DNA of 64,000 nucleotides from an uncultured Eubacteriales bacterium. GTDB taxonomy: Bacteria > Bacillota > Clostridia > Lachnospirales > Lachnospiraceae. Position numbers and translations under genes: made by a program. Below the pieces are notes generated by a model. The model was not told where the DNA came from, did not search any database, and saw only the letters and a list, made by a program, of their open reading frames with translations. Where the stretch lies: contig UQXZ01000003.1 in the NCBI GenBank assembly GCA_900545225.1, forward strand, positions 71,328-135,327, in the 5' to 3' direction. The first letter of the stretch is position 1. Every line of letters begins with the position of its first letter. Of this stretch, positions 1 through 8,217 are shown in pieces.

Positions 1-600
1 TTAATTTTTATATTCTGAAACACTGCCGTCAACAAATGTAATCATTGTGGCGGATAATAATTCCGCAATATGCTTACATTCATTTTCGTTGTCGGAAGCA
101 AATATATATACATTGAATTCGCCCACAACATCTATAAGCTTTTTCATGTATTCATCAGGAGCAAATGGCACCGCCCAGATGTTTATATAAGGCTTAATAG
201 TCATAAACATAACTACATGTAGTAATGCCAGCTCTTCATCTGATAAAGCCTCAATACGAAGATCCATCTTATCCTTTATGAGAGGGACATTTTCCAATGC
301 TGTCTCAAGATTACTTTCTACACCATTTATCTTCGCGAGAGAATCAAGAAATTCCGCTACGGTAAAATTGGCAGGCAATGCATCAACAGATGAAATATTG
401 TAAATAATTGCATCTGTCCATGTAGTAATCTCACCCTCTTCAGGCTTTCTGTAATTACTCAGACAATCAAGAAGAATTTTAATATTTTTCTTGTTATCCA
501 TGTACAGCACATATATTTCACCTTCATTAAATCTATATATGCAGTCTTTTAAAATGTCGCCATTTGTTCCTTTAACAGAAATGTGATTAAGTTGTAGCAT
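1..600 (-). CDS. ABC-transporter ATPase-like protein lacking catalytic motifs
   Basis: A complete 199-residue frame whose layout follows an ABC nucleotide-binding subunit: an opening beta segment (MLQLNHISVKG), GEIYVL at the strand before the P-loop, a LSDEEL segment near residues 119-124 where the LSGGQ signature belongs, and a strand near 138-145 where Walker B belongs. The P-loop position (about residues 33-42, YMDNKKNIKI) has no GxxGxGK[ST], the signature lacks its glycines and the Walker B strand lacks DE. It therefore should not hydrolyse ATP. It starts 17 bases after prfB and is probably cotranscribed with it. Its role is unknown; a structural or regulatory partner of another transporter is possible. 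No permease gene is visible. Confidence 0.6.
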   Translation of the reverse strand: MLQLNHISVKGTNGDILKDCIYRFNEGEIYVLYMDNKKNIKILLDCLSNYRKPEEGEITTWTDAIIYNISSVDALPANFTVAEFLDSLAKINGVESNLETALENVPLIKDKMDLRIEALSDEELALLHVVMFMTIKPYINIWAVPFAPDEYMKKLIDVVGEFNVYIFASDNENECKHIAELLSATMITFVDGSVSEYKN

Positions 601-617
601 ATTTTCTCACTTCTTAA

Positions 618-1742
618 TTATTCTTCATCGGCCTTCTTGCCTGTAGTAATCCAGATTAAGTAAGCACTGATAAATGGATCAATCTTACCGTCAAGAACGC
701 TCTGGGCATTACCGATTTCCTTATTTGTTCTGTGGTCCTTAACCATTGTATATGGCTGAAGAACGTAGCTTCGAATCTGGTTACCGAAGTTGATATCCTT
801 AACATCACCCTTGATGTCCGCTGCCTTTTCAGCATTTTCAGCCTGCTGTAAAAGATAGAGCTTTGAACGAAGCATCGCCATAGCCTTATCCTTGTTCTGA
901 TGCTGAGAACGCTCATTCTGGCACTGAACTACAATACCTGTAGGTAAGTGAGTAAGTCGAACGGCAGATGATGTCTTATTGATGTGCTGTCCACCGGCAC
1001 CGGATGCACGATATAAGTCAATTCTTAAATCATCCTTGTCGATTTCAATATCAATATCCTCATCAATATCAGGCATTACATCACATGAAACGAATGATGT
1101 CTGTCTCTTACCTGCAGCATTGAAAGGAGAAATTCTTACAAGTCTGTGTACACCATGCTCGGATTTTAATAAACCATATGCATTTTCTCCGTGTACTTCA
1201 AATGTGACAGCCTTGATTCCGGCTTCATCACCATCGAGGTAGTCGATAGTCTCAAACTCTAAGCCTCTCTTTTCAGCCCATCTCATATACATTCTGTATA
1301 ACATTGAGCACCAGTCACAGGCCTCTGTACCACCTGCACCTGCATGAAGAGTAACGATTGCATCACTGCCGTCATATTCATCCGATAAAAGAGTTGCGAG
1401 TCTTAAAGTCTCTAATCTCTCTGTAAATGCTTCAAATTCAGATTCAATCTCAGTAATAAGACTTGCGTCGCCTTCTTCCTCAGCCATTTCGATAAGAAGA
1501 GCGATCTCTTCCTTTCCTGATTCCAATGCCTGGAAACCCTCAAGTTCATCCTTCATTGACTTAAGCTTCGACATTGTCTTCTTTGACTTTTCAACATCAT
1601 CCCAGAATGAAGGTTCTTCCATTAATTTTTCAGTTTCTTCAATTCTCTGCTTTATACTTTCCGGATCAAGAGATTTCTCAATCTGAGCCATTGACTTTTC
1701 GCTTGCCGCAAGCTCCTGCTTAATACGGTCTAACTCTACCAC
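618..1742 (-). CDS. prfB: Peptide chain release factor 2
   Basis: RF2 recognises UGA and UAA stop codons and triggers peptide release in the ribosome. The 374-residue protein has the SPF stop-recognition tripeptide (residues 205-207) and the GGQ catalytic motif (250-252) in the context RASGAGGQHINKT. It starts at GTG, eight bases after AGAAAGG. In many bacteria this gene carries a programmed +1 frameshift at CUU-UGA near codon 26. Here the equivalent site reads TCT CTT GAT (Ser24-Leu25-Asp26) in one continuous frame, so the autoregulatory frameshift is absent. The gene lies downstream of secA, with a foldback between them, the common Firmicutes order secA-prfB. Confidence 0.97.
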   Translation of the reverse strand: MVELDRIKQELAASEKSMAQIEKSLDPESIKQRIEETEKLMEEPSFWDDVEKSKKTMSKLKSMKDELEGFQALESGKEEIALLIEMAEEEGDASLITEIESEFEAFTERLETLRLATLLSDEYDGSDAIVTLHAGAGGTEACDWCSMLYRMYMRWAEKRGLEFETIDYLDGDEAGIKAVTFEVHGENAYGLLKSEHGVHRLVRISPFNAAGKRQTSFVSCDVMPDIDEDIDIEIDKDDLRIDLYRASGAGGQHINKTSSAVRLTHLPTGIVVQCQNERSQHQNKDKAMAMLRSKLYLLQQAENAEKAADIKGDVKDINFGNQIRSYVLQPYTMVKDHRTNKEIGNAQSVLDGKIDPFISAYLIWITTGKKADEE

Positions 1743-1813
1743 TTTATTTGCCTTTCTTTGTTTATTTCAATATTAGATGCATATGTTATATACATCATAT
1801 CTATATTTTATAA

Positions 1814-1854
1814 GTAACAGCTGAATATAACTGTCATATTCAGCTGTTATTTTT
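1814..1854. terminator. Perfect 14-bp foldback between secA and prfB
   Basis: The arms 1815-1828 and 1836-1849 (TAACAGCTGAATAT and its exact complement) enclose a 7-base loop. A run of five T follows on the plus strand. On the minus strand, where secA and prfB are transcribed, no clear U-tract follows, so for that operon it may only attenuate read-through or shape the mRNA end. Confidence 0.5.
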
Positions 1855-1883
1855 AATACTCTGTCTGACTGATTAGTAAGTTC

Positions 1884-4397
1884 TTATACTAATTCTTTCT
1901 CTTTATCCTTATTTACAATAGGAGTATGACCTGAAACTGTGTTTTCTTTTTTTGCCACAGCCTGCTTGTTGGCATCATTTAACTCAACTTCTCTTCTAGG
2001 TCTTACTGAAGAAATAATATGAACTACTTCAATCTGAATTTCCTTAAGCATGTCGTCAAATATATCGTAACCTACGTTTTTGTATTCAACTACAGGATCT
2101 CTCTGAGCAAATGCCTGAAGGCCGATACCCTGCTTTAACTGATCCATGTCATCAATATGCTGATTCCATTTTTCATCAATCGCTCTGAGAATAATTACTC
2201 TTTCAATTTCCTTAAACTGTTCTTCACTTTCGAACTCTGCAGGCTTAGATTCATACATCTTAAGAGCCTCATCAAATAACTTCTTCTTGAGCTTATCCTT
2301 TGTATCAATATCAGCAGAATAAGCAATTCTCTGTAATGGAATAATTGGGAGTAAATGCTCATTTAATAATGTGTAATCCCAATCAGCCGCTGCCTGCTTA
2401 TCCTTAATAATATTGTCTACATAGTAATCAACTGTAGTTCTGTACATTTCAACAACAGAATCATGCATATCTTCACCGGATAAAACTCTGTTTCTATCCT
2501 TGTAAATGATTTCTCTCTGCTCGTTCATAACAGAATCGTACTTAAGAAGGTTACTTCTTATACCATAGTTGTTAGTCTCAATCTTCTTCTGAGCCTTTTC
2601 AATGGCATTAGTAAGCATCTTGTGATCTAATTCCATATCTTCATCAACACCTAATGCATTGAAGATACCCATTAATCTGTCCTGTCCGAAGAGTCTCATA
2701 AGATCATCTTCAAGAGAAATGTAGAATCTTGACTCACCAGGATCACCCTGTCTTCCGGCACGACCTCTGAGCTGGTTATCAATTCGTCTTGATTCATGAC
2801 GCTCAGTACCAATAATCTTAAGTCCGCCAGCTGCCTTAGCTTCGTCATCAAGCTTAATATCAGTACCTCGACCTGCCATGTTAGTAGCGATTGTAACAGC
2901 TCCGTGTCTTCCTGCTTCTGCTACAATCTGAGCTTCTAACTCATGATACTTGGCATTGAGGACATTGTGCTTAACGCCTCTTTCCTGGAGGAGTTTATGT
3001 AAATATTCTGATGTTTCAATTGAAATTGTACCTACAAGAACAGGCTGTCCCTTTTTGTGTGATTCAATAATAGAATCGATTACAGCGTGAAATTTACCTC
3101 TCTTTGTCTTATATACAGCATCATTTGCATCCACTCTGAGGATCGGCTTGTTAGTAGGAATTTCAACGATATCAAGCTGATATGTCTCTTTAAATTCCTT
3201 ATCTTCTGTCATTGCAGTACCTGTCATACCAGACTTTTTATCGTACTTATTGAAGAAGTTCTGGAATGTTATTGTTGCAAGAGTCTTACTTTCTCTCTTG
3301 ATTTCAACATGTTCCTTAGCCTCGATAGCCTGATGAAGTCCGTCAGAATATCTTCTTCCCGGCATAATACGACCTGTGAACTCATCAACGATAAGGATTT
3401 CCCCATCTTTAACAACGTAATCCTTATCTCTTGTCATTAAGCTGTGAGCTCTGAGGGCAAGAGTTACATTATGCTGAAGTTCAAGGTTTTCCACGTCAGC
3501 GTAGTTATCAATATGGAAGAACTGCTCTACCTTACGAACACCTTCTTCAGTAAGGTTAACAATCTTGTTCTTTTCATCAACTACGTAGTCACCGTCTTCT
3601 TCATCTACTTCCTGCATGATGGCTTTGATCTTTGTCATTTCGCCCTTGAATTCACCTCTTTCAAGTCTTCTGACAAGAACATCACAGAGTTCGTATAACT
3701 TTGTAGATTTACCACTCTGTCCTGAAATAATAAGAGGAGTTCTGGCTTCATCAATAAGGATTGAGTCAACCTCATCGATAATGGCATACTTTAATCCTCT
3801 GAGTACCTGCTGTTCCTTATACATAGCCATGTTGTCACGAAGGTAGTCAAAACCTAACTCATTGTTAGTTACATATGTAATATCACAGCTATACTGATCT
3901 CTTCTCTGCTTATCTTTCATGTCGTGAAGAATAATACCTACACTAAGTCCTAAGAAATTGTGAACCTGTCCCATCTCTGTCGCATCTCGGTTGGCAAGAT
4001 AGTCATTAACTGTTACTACGTGAACACCTTCACCTGTAAGTGCATTGAGATATGATGGGAGAGTAGCAACCAATGTCTTACCTTCTCCGGTCTTCATTTC
4101 AGCGATACGACCCTGGTGGAGAACAATACCACCAATAAGCTGTACTCTGTAATGCTCCATTCCGAGTACACGCTTAGATGCTTCTCTTACAACCGCATAT
4201 GCTTCAGGAAGAATATCATCTAATGTTTCTCCCTCTTTTAATCTCTTTTTAAATTCTTCAGTTTTAGCTGCTAATTGTTCATTTGAAAGCTTTATGTATT
4301 CGTCTCTATAGCTTTCGATTTTTTCAACTATCGGCATTATCTTTTTCAGCTCACGTGTGCTGTATGGTGATACGCCGTGTTCACGAATATTGGCCAT
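1884..4397 (-). CDS. secA: Preprotein translocase ATPase SecA
   Basis: SecA drives ATP-dependent export of unfolded preproteins through SecYEG at the membrane. The 837 residues show the DEAD-type motor: MKTGEGKTL (Walker A), VDSILIDEARTPLIISG (Walker B region), MAGRGTDI and QLRGRAGRQGD. The C-terminal tail stops at NKDKEKELV and has no cysteines, so the usual SEC-C zinc module (CxCxSGKKYKxC) that contacts SecB or ribosomes is missing. No frameshifted remnant of that module is visible in the 140 bases downstream. The start ATG follows CAAGGGAG, and a strong sigma-A promoter lies about 100 bases upstream. Everything else is ordinary for the family. Confidence 0.98.
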   Translation of the reverse strand: MANIREHGVSPYSTRELKKIMPIVEKIESYRDEYIKLSNEQLAAKTEEFKKRLKEGETLDDILPEAYAVVREASKRVLGMEHYRVQLIGGIVLHQGRIAEMKTGEGKTLVATLPSYLNALTGEGVHVVTVNDYLANRDATEMGQVHNFLGLSVGIILHDMKDKQRRDQYSCDITYVTNNELGFDYLRDNMAMYKEQQVLRGLKYAIIDEVDSILIDEARTPLIISGQSGKSTKLYELCDVLVRRLERGEFKGEMTKIKAIMQEVDEEDGDYVVDEKNKIVNLTEEGVRKVEQFFHIDNYADVENLELQHNVTLALRAHSLMTRDKDYVVKDGEILIVDEFTGRIMPGRRYSDGLHQAIEAKEHVEIKRESKTLATITFQNFFNKYDKKSGMTGTAMTEDKEFKETYQLDIVEIPTNKPILRVDANDAVYKTKRGKFHAVIDSIIESHKKGQPVLVGTISIETSEYLHKLLQERGVKHNVLNAKYHELEAQIVAEAGRHGAVTIATNMAGRGTDIKLDDEAKAAGGLKIIGTERHESRRIDNQLRGRAGRQGDPGESRFYISLEDDLMRLFGQDRLMGIFNALGVDEDMELDHKMLTNAIEKAQKKIETNNYGIRSNLLKYDSVMNEQREIIYKDRNRVLSGEDMHDSVVEMYRTTVDYYVDNIIKDKQAAADWDYTLLNEHLLPIIPLQRIAYSADIDTKDKLKKKLFDEALKMYESKPAEFESEEQFKEIERVIILRAIDEKWNQHIDDMDQLKQGIGLQAFAQRDPVVEYKNVGYDIFDDMLKEIQIEVVHIISSVRPRREVELNDANKQAVAKKENTVSGHTPIVNKDKEKELV

Positions 4398-4491
4398 TTA
4401 TAATCAGTCTCCCTTGAGTAATTACATATAATTGTATGTAACTTTTTTCCTTATTATTAGTTACAATTATTGCATTTTATTACAAATAAAA

Positions 4492-4520
4492 ATTATAACA
4501 TTGCATTTATTGTAAATCAA
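4492..4520 (-). promoter_or_regulatory. Sigma-A promoter of secA
   Basis: On the minus strand TTGATT (4520-4515), a 17-base spacer and TATAAT (4497-4492) with the extended -10 TGTTATAAT. It sits directly after the hpf terminator. An inverted repeat, TTACATA/TATGTAA, lies in the leader between this promoter and the secA start. Confidence 0.7.
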
Positions 4521-4521
4521 G

Positions 4522-4568
4522 AAAGGGACGGCAGGAGATGTAATAAAACATTCTCCCGTCGTCCCTTT
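4522..4568. terminator. Bidirectional terminator after hpf
   Basis: A GC-rich stem (GGGACGGC on the left arm, pairing with GTCGTCCC on the right) with one mismatch and one wobble encloses a 13-base loop. T-runs follow on both strands (five T on plus, TTTCTTGATTT on minus). It closes hpf before the secA promoter. Confidence 0.75.
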
Positions 4569-4656
4569 TTCAATACATGTTAATGTATGTGTTAAAGATA
4601 TAATAAACAAATCTACTTAATATGCATATTTAGTATCTCTTTAATTAATATCTGAA

Positions 4657-5193
4657 TTAGTCAAGCTCTGGCTCGATAAGACCGTATGCACCGTCTCTTC
4701 TCTTGTATACTACGTTAACTTCGTTAGTATCTGAGTTAAGGAATACATAGAACTCATGTCCGAGAAGCTCCATCTGTACGCAGGCTTCTTCAGCATTCAT
4801 AGGCTTAATACCGAACTTCTTAGCTCTGATGATCTTAACTTCTTCATCTTCGAAGATTTCTTCATCTTCATCAACATATTCAGGTGCGAAGTCAGCAGCG
4901 TTACGCTTCTTGTCGATAAGCTTATTCTTATACTTCTTTAACTGACGCTCGATAACTTCTTCAACAAGCTCGATTGATACATACATATCATTGCTTTCCT
5001 GCTCACTTCTGATGATATGACCCTTAACAGGGATTGTAACCTCAATCTTCTGCTGTTCCTTCTGAACGCTGAGTGTTACATGAACCTCTGTCTCAGAAGC
5101 GAAGAACTTATCAAGCTTACCAAGCTTCTCTTCTACAGCCTCTCTAAGTCCTTCTGTTACGACCATGTTTCTTCCTGTAATTATGAAACGCAT
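4657..5193 (-). CDS. hpf: Long-form ribosome hibernation promoting factor
   Basis: HPF binds the 30S decoding region and dimerises 70S ribosomes into inactive 100S particles in stationary phase. At 178 residues this is the long form: an N-terminal S30AE domain (residues 1-100, starting MRFIITGRNM), an acidic linker near 108-118 (EDEEIFEDEE) and the conserved C-terminal dimerisation domain (KKFGIKPMNAEEA, LLGHEFYVFLNSDT, YGLIEPE). The start follows AGGGGG by eight bases. It is a single-gene unit with its own promoter and terminator, ahead of secA as in Bacillus. Confidence 0.95.
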   Translation of the reverse strand: MRFIITGRNMVVTEGLREAVEEKLGKLDKFFASETEVHVTLSVQKEQQKIEVTIPVKGHIIRSEQESNDMYVSIELVEEVIERQLKKYKNKLIDKKRNAADFAPEYVDEDEEIFEDEEVKIIRAKKFGIKPMNAEEACVQMELLGHEFYVFLNSDTNEVNVVYKRRDGAYGLIEPELD

Positions 5194-5277
5194 AATACCA
5201 TCCCCCTATTTATTATTGGCAGATAGTCGTCTATATAAGTAAGGCCTGCTCAAAAGCAGATGATTAACCAAATAATA

Positions 5278-5313
5278 TCTTAATCAAAATCTTAATCAAA
5301 ATCTTAATCAAAA
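5278..5313. repeat. Three tandem copies of a 12-bp unit
   Basis: TCTTAATCAAAA occurs three times head to tail without mismatch (5278-5289, 5290-5301, 5302-5313), within the hpf leader. It may be simple replication slippage or a spaced binding site. Confidence 0.8.
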
Positions 5314-5348
5314 ATATATGACTTATAACAACGATTTTCTTATTTCGT

Positions 5349-5378
5349 ATTATACCAAACTTCGCCTTATATTCTCAA
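5349..5378 (-). promoter_or_regulatory. Probable promoter of hpf
   Basis: On the minus strand TTGAGA (5378-5373), an 18-base spacer and TATAAT (5354-5349), about 155 bases ahead of the hpf start. A stationary-phase or stress sigma factor site was not recognised. Confidence 0.5.
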
Positions 5379-5513
5379 TGCAAATATGGCTTTTTATAAA
5401 TTATATTTTTGTCAATACACCTACAGGATATGAAATTTTGTTTCTTGTACTTTGTTCCAAATTTTTATGTACATTTTACACATAAATTCCACACACATTT
5501 CACACCTGAAAAA

Positions 5514-5584
5514 TGTGAATAGTGTGAATAAGTTTGTGAATAACCTAATTTATGCACATTTTCGATGTGAATAAGTGTGAATAA
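5514..5584. promoter_or_regulatory. Cluster of DnaA-box-like 9-mers
   Basis: Exact TGTGAATAA (complement TTATTCACA, fitting TTATNCACA) occurs at 5523-5531, 5535-5543, 5566-5574 and 5576-5584. TTATGCACA lies at 5550-5558 in the other orientation, and a one-mismatch copy lies at 5514-5522. Another exact copy is at 5783-5791 just before the next gene, and two more are at 6703-6711 and 6737-6745 beyond it. The surrounding 629-base gap (5194-5822) is AT-rich and has no other gene. dnaA and dnaN are not nearby, so this is not an obvious oriC; a DnaA-titrating or regulatory cluster is the most likely reading. Confidence 0.55.
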
Positions 5585-5724
5585 ATCACCGTTATATACA
5601 CACAAATTATTAAGAAATTATTAAGCGAAAGACTGTTTTGTGCAATATGCATAATATATAATGTGTATAAAATTCGATACATTTTATTGTACATAATGCG
5701 CGTTTCGCCTTGTTTTTATTTATT

Positions 5725-5753
5725 TTGCCCAAAATTATCACATGTAGTATTAT
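5725..5753 (+). promoter_or_regulatory. Probable promoter of the SDR gene
   Basis: TTGCCC (5725-5730), a 17-base spacer and TATTAT (5748-5753), 70 bases ahead of the reductase start. A TGTGAATAA 9-mer at 5783-5791 lies just downstream of the expected transcription start. Confidence 0.45.
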
Positions 5754-5822
5754 ATTAACCACACAGTACTATATATAGGCATTGTGAATAAACTTGAAAA
5801 TATTTATTTTTAGGAGAAAAAT

Positions 5823-6566
5823 ATGACATATATACCAACTGATGGCTTTGTGATTATAACCGGTGCCTCCCGAGGCATTGGTGCAGCCATAGCATATGAA
5901 TGTATAGAGCGAAATATAAATATTGCCGTATCATGTGTGCATAACTACAGCCTCCTTGAGGATATGAAAAAATATGCATCAGAAAAAGGCGTTAAATGTT
6001 TCATTTACCAGGGAAATATGGGAGATTTTGCCGCTGCACATGAATTTATCGACAATGCCGCAAAAGAACTGGGAACACCATTTGCACTTGTGAATAACGC
6101 CGGCATTTCCAAAATAGGACTTCTTCAGGATATGTCTCCTGAGGATTGGAATGAAATTATCAGCTACAATCTCACTTCTGTATATAATTGTTCACATTCA
6201 GTGATACCTGAGATGCTGCATAATCACAGCGGACGTATTGTAAATATTTCCTCCGTATGGGGAAATATCGGCGCAAGCATGGAAGTTGCCTATTCTGCCA
6301 CAAAGGGTGGAGTAAATTCTCTCACCAAAGCTCTTTCAAAGGAACTTGCCCCAAGCAATATTTCCGTAAATGCAGTTGCATGCGGAATTGTAGACACTGA
6401 TATGAACAAATGCTTTACAGAAGAAGATATCGAAGCCATTTGCGATGAAATTCCTGCAGGAAGAATGTGTACACCTAAGGAAGTGGCCGAGGTGGTACTT
6501 CACATTATAGATTCATCACCATACCTTACAGGTCAGATAATTACAGTTGACGGTGGCTGGACATAA
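5823..6566 (+). CDS. Short-chain dehydrogenase/reductase, FabG-like
   Basis: The 247-residue protein is a classical SDR: TGASRGIG cofactor loop (residues 14-21), NNAG (near 91-94), catalytic Ser in NISSVWG, and YSATKGG with the Tyr-x3-Lys pair. It ends TGQIITVDGGWT as in 3-oxoacyl-ACP reductases. FabG-type proteins reduce 3-ketoacyl-ACP with NADPH, but many relatives act on other carbonyls. It stands alone, far from fatty acid genes and flanked by DnaA-box-like sites, so the substrate is left open. AGGAG precedes the ATG. Confidence 0.85.
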   Translation: MTYIPTDGFVIITGASRGIGAAIAYECIERNINIAVSCVHNYSLLEDMKKYASEKGVKCFIYQGNMGDFAAAHEFIDNAAKELGTPFALVNNAGISKIGLLQDMSPEDWNEIISYNLTSVYNCSHSVIPEMLHNHSGRIVNISSVWGNIGASMEVAYSATKGGVNSLTKALSKELAPSNISVNAVACGIVDTDMNKCFTEEDIEAICDEIPAGRMCTPKEVAEVVLHIIDSSPYLTGQIITVDGGWT

Positions 6567-6650
6567 TACGGCTTTCGTAAAAATTCGGTTACAGACTTTA
6601 ATACCAATTGAAAATTAATTAGCTGATTACATTATTATAAGAATTAATAT

Positions 6651-6688
6651 AAAACACGGGACGACTAAACCAGTCATCCCGTGTTTTA
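6651..6688. terminator. Bidirectional terminator between SDR and CDF genes
   Basis: AAAACACGGGACGAC pairs with GTCATCCCGTGTTTT across a 7-base loop with one imperfect pair, flanked by A- and T-rich runs. It serves the convergent reductase (+) and cation exporter (-). The 120 bases beyond it hold two TTATTCACA 9-mers and the palindrome TGTGAATTATTCACA (6697-6711). Confidence 0.8.
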
Positions 6689-6809
6689 TTTATATATGTG
6701 AATTATTCACAATCACATTTTTATTGTCTGCGTTATTTATTCACAATTATATTCTTTCACTATCTGCATTGTTAAACGCACATCTCACATTATCTCTATA
6801 TGTACTTTC

Positions 6810-8048
6810 TCAAAATCCGATTCTCTCATATAATCTGTCGACATATATGTCCACATCTAAATCCGGCTCTGATTTACGGATTTCAGATTTAATATAATCC
6901 TTTAACTTATTTGGTGATCCCTGGAAGTCTTCCGGTACCATCAGATCAAAAGAAATTAATTCCTCTTTGCTCTTATCAGAATGATGAATATGGAAGTCGT
7001 GCATTGAATAAGACATTGGATTTTCCTTATCCTTTTTGTTTGTATTAGATACATTTGCCAAATTATAAACATTTATCTGCCCAATAATACCGGCTACAAG
7101 CTTATAAAGCTCCTTATATCTTTCATCATATATTTCAACCGGATCTGTGTGTATTGTAATGTCGCATTTAAATGCATTTCGTACCCTGCGCTCCGCATCA
7201 TCGATTATTTCATGGGCTTCAATAAGTGAATAGTCTGAATTAATCTCCGCATGGAGTGATATATAAATTCTTCCCTCACCATAGTTATGAATGATAAGGT
7301 CGTGAATTCTCAATATTCTCTTATCTTCTAAAACTTCTTTCTTTACTGTTTCAACCATTTCCTCAGGTATCTTTTCTCCCAGAAGAGGATGAACAGTTTC
7401 TCTTACAGCATTAATACCGGTTATGAGAATAAATACCGCTACAGCCGCACTGGCATAACCATCAATATTTATTCCTGTAGTCATATAAAGAATAGTTGAA
7501 CCAAGTACAACGCCTGTAGATATACAATCTGAAAAGCTGTCTGCAGCAGAAGCCTTCAATGCACTTGAGTTAATTTTATTGGCTGTTGATGTATAAAATG
7601 AACCCATAAGGAGCTTAAGTCCTATTGAACCTACAAGAATAATAAATGCAACTATTGAGAAATTCAGATCATCTGGCATAAATATTTTCCCGATTGAAGT
7701 TCTTAAAAGTTCAAAGCCCACCATGATAATAACGATGGAAACCGTAATTCCGGCTACATATTCTATTCTTCCATGTCCAAACGGGTGATCCGCATCTGCT
7801 CTCTTCTTAGACATTTTAAATCCAAAAAGAGTTACAAGACTTGAACATATATCGGAAATATTGTTAATACCGTCGGAAATGATGGAAAACGATCCTGTAA
7901 GCAATCCTATGGTCACCTTAAATGCTGCCAGTATGATGTTACAGATTATTCCAAATATTCCGGCTACCATTCCGTAAGAGGCACGGACCGTCGGATTATT
8001 AATATCCTCATAATTTTTTACAAATGTCTTTATTATCAGATTATTCAT
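6810..8048 (-). CDS. Cation diffusion facilitator (CDF) family exporter
   Basis: CDF proteins exchange divalent metal ions (Zn, Fe, Mn, Co) for protons and export them. The 412 residues have about six membrane segments, the conserved DADHPFGHGRIEY stretch and a long C-terminal cytoplasmic domain with two histidine pairs (DFHIHHSDK near the end). The transport-site residues are SDGINNISD in helix 2 and AADSFSDC in helix 5, giving Asn-Asp/Asp-Asp instead of the His-Asp pair of classical zinc exporters, so the metal cannot be assigned from sequence. GGAAGGA precedes the start. The neighbour upstream is a copper exporter, which places it in a metal-homeostasis region. Confidence 0.9.
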   Translation of the reverse strand: MNNLIIKTFVKNYEDINNPTVRASYGMVAGIFGIICNIILAAFKVTIGLLTGSFSIISDGINNISDICSSLVTLFGFKMSKKRADADHPFGHGRIEYVAGITVSIVIIMVGFELLRTSIGKIFMPDDLNFSIVAFIILVGSIGLKLLMGSFYTSTANKINSSALKASAADSFSDCISTGVVLGSTILYMTTGINIDGYASAAVAVFILITGINAVRETVHPLLGEKIPEEMVETVKKEVLEDKRILRIHDLIIHNYGEGRIYISLHAEINSDYSLIEAHEIIDDAERRVRNAFKCDITIHTDPVEIYDERYKELYKLVAGIIGQINVYNLANVSNTNKKDKENPMSYSMHDFHIHHSDKSKEELISFDLMVPEDFQGSPNKLKDYIKSEIRKSEPDLDVDIYVDRLYERIGF

Positions 8049-8130
8049 GTTCTAAGTCCTTCCACTTAAAATGCTGATATAATTTCCATTCCCGTTATCA
8101 TATTATAGTTAGCGAAGGGTTAGCAACATA

Positions 8131-8205
8131 AAAAAATCGGGCATTTATATGTGAATGTATCACATGGCAAAAACCACATTTTTCACATATAAAACCCGAC
8201 TTTTT
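8131..8205. terminator. Large hairpin terminator between copA and the CDF gene
   Basis: AAAAAATCGGG and TTATATGTGAA on the left pair with TTCACATATAA and CCCGACTTTTT on the right. The loop region contains TGTGAATGTATCACA (8150-8164), a symmetric TGTGA-N5-TCACA element. T-runs follow on both strands. Confidence 0.7.
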
Positions 8206-8217
8206 ACTGAAATCAGA

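Noticed and set aside
1814..1854. Recoding or riboswitch element ahead of prfB
   Set aside because: It is a simple perfect stem with no conserved aptamer features and lies about 70 bases before the prfB start.
5194..5822. Chromosomal replication origin
   Set aside because: The DnaA-box cluster and AT-rich DNA are suggestive, but dnaA, dnaN, rpmH and gidA are absent, and secA-hpf is not a usual oriC neighbourhood in Firmicutes. It is reported as a DnaA-box cluster only.
6697..8164. CRP-like TGTGA-N5-TCACA sites at 6697-6711 and 8150-8164
   Set aside because: The spacing is one base short of the CRP site, both lie in terminator regions and the first consists of two DnaA-box-like halves. Regulation by a CRP/FNR protein is not supported.
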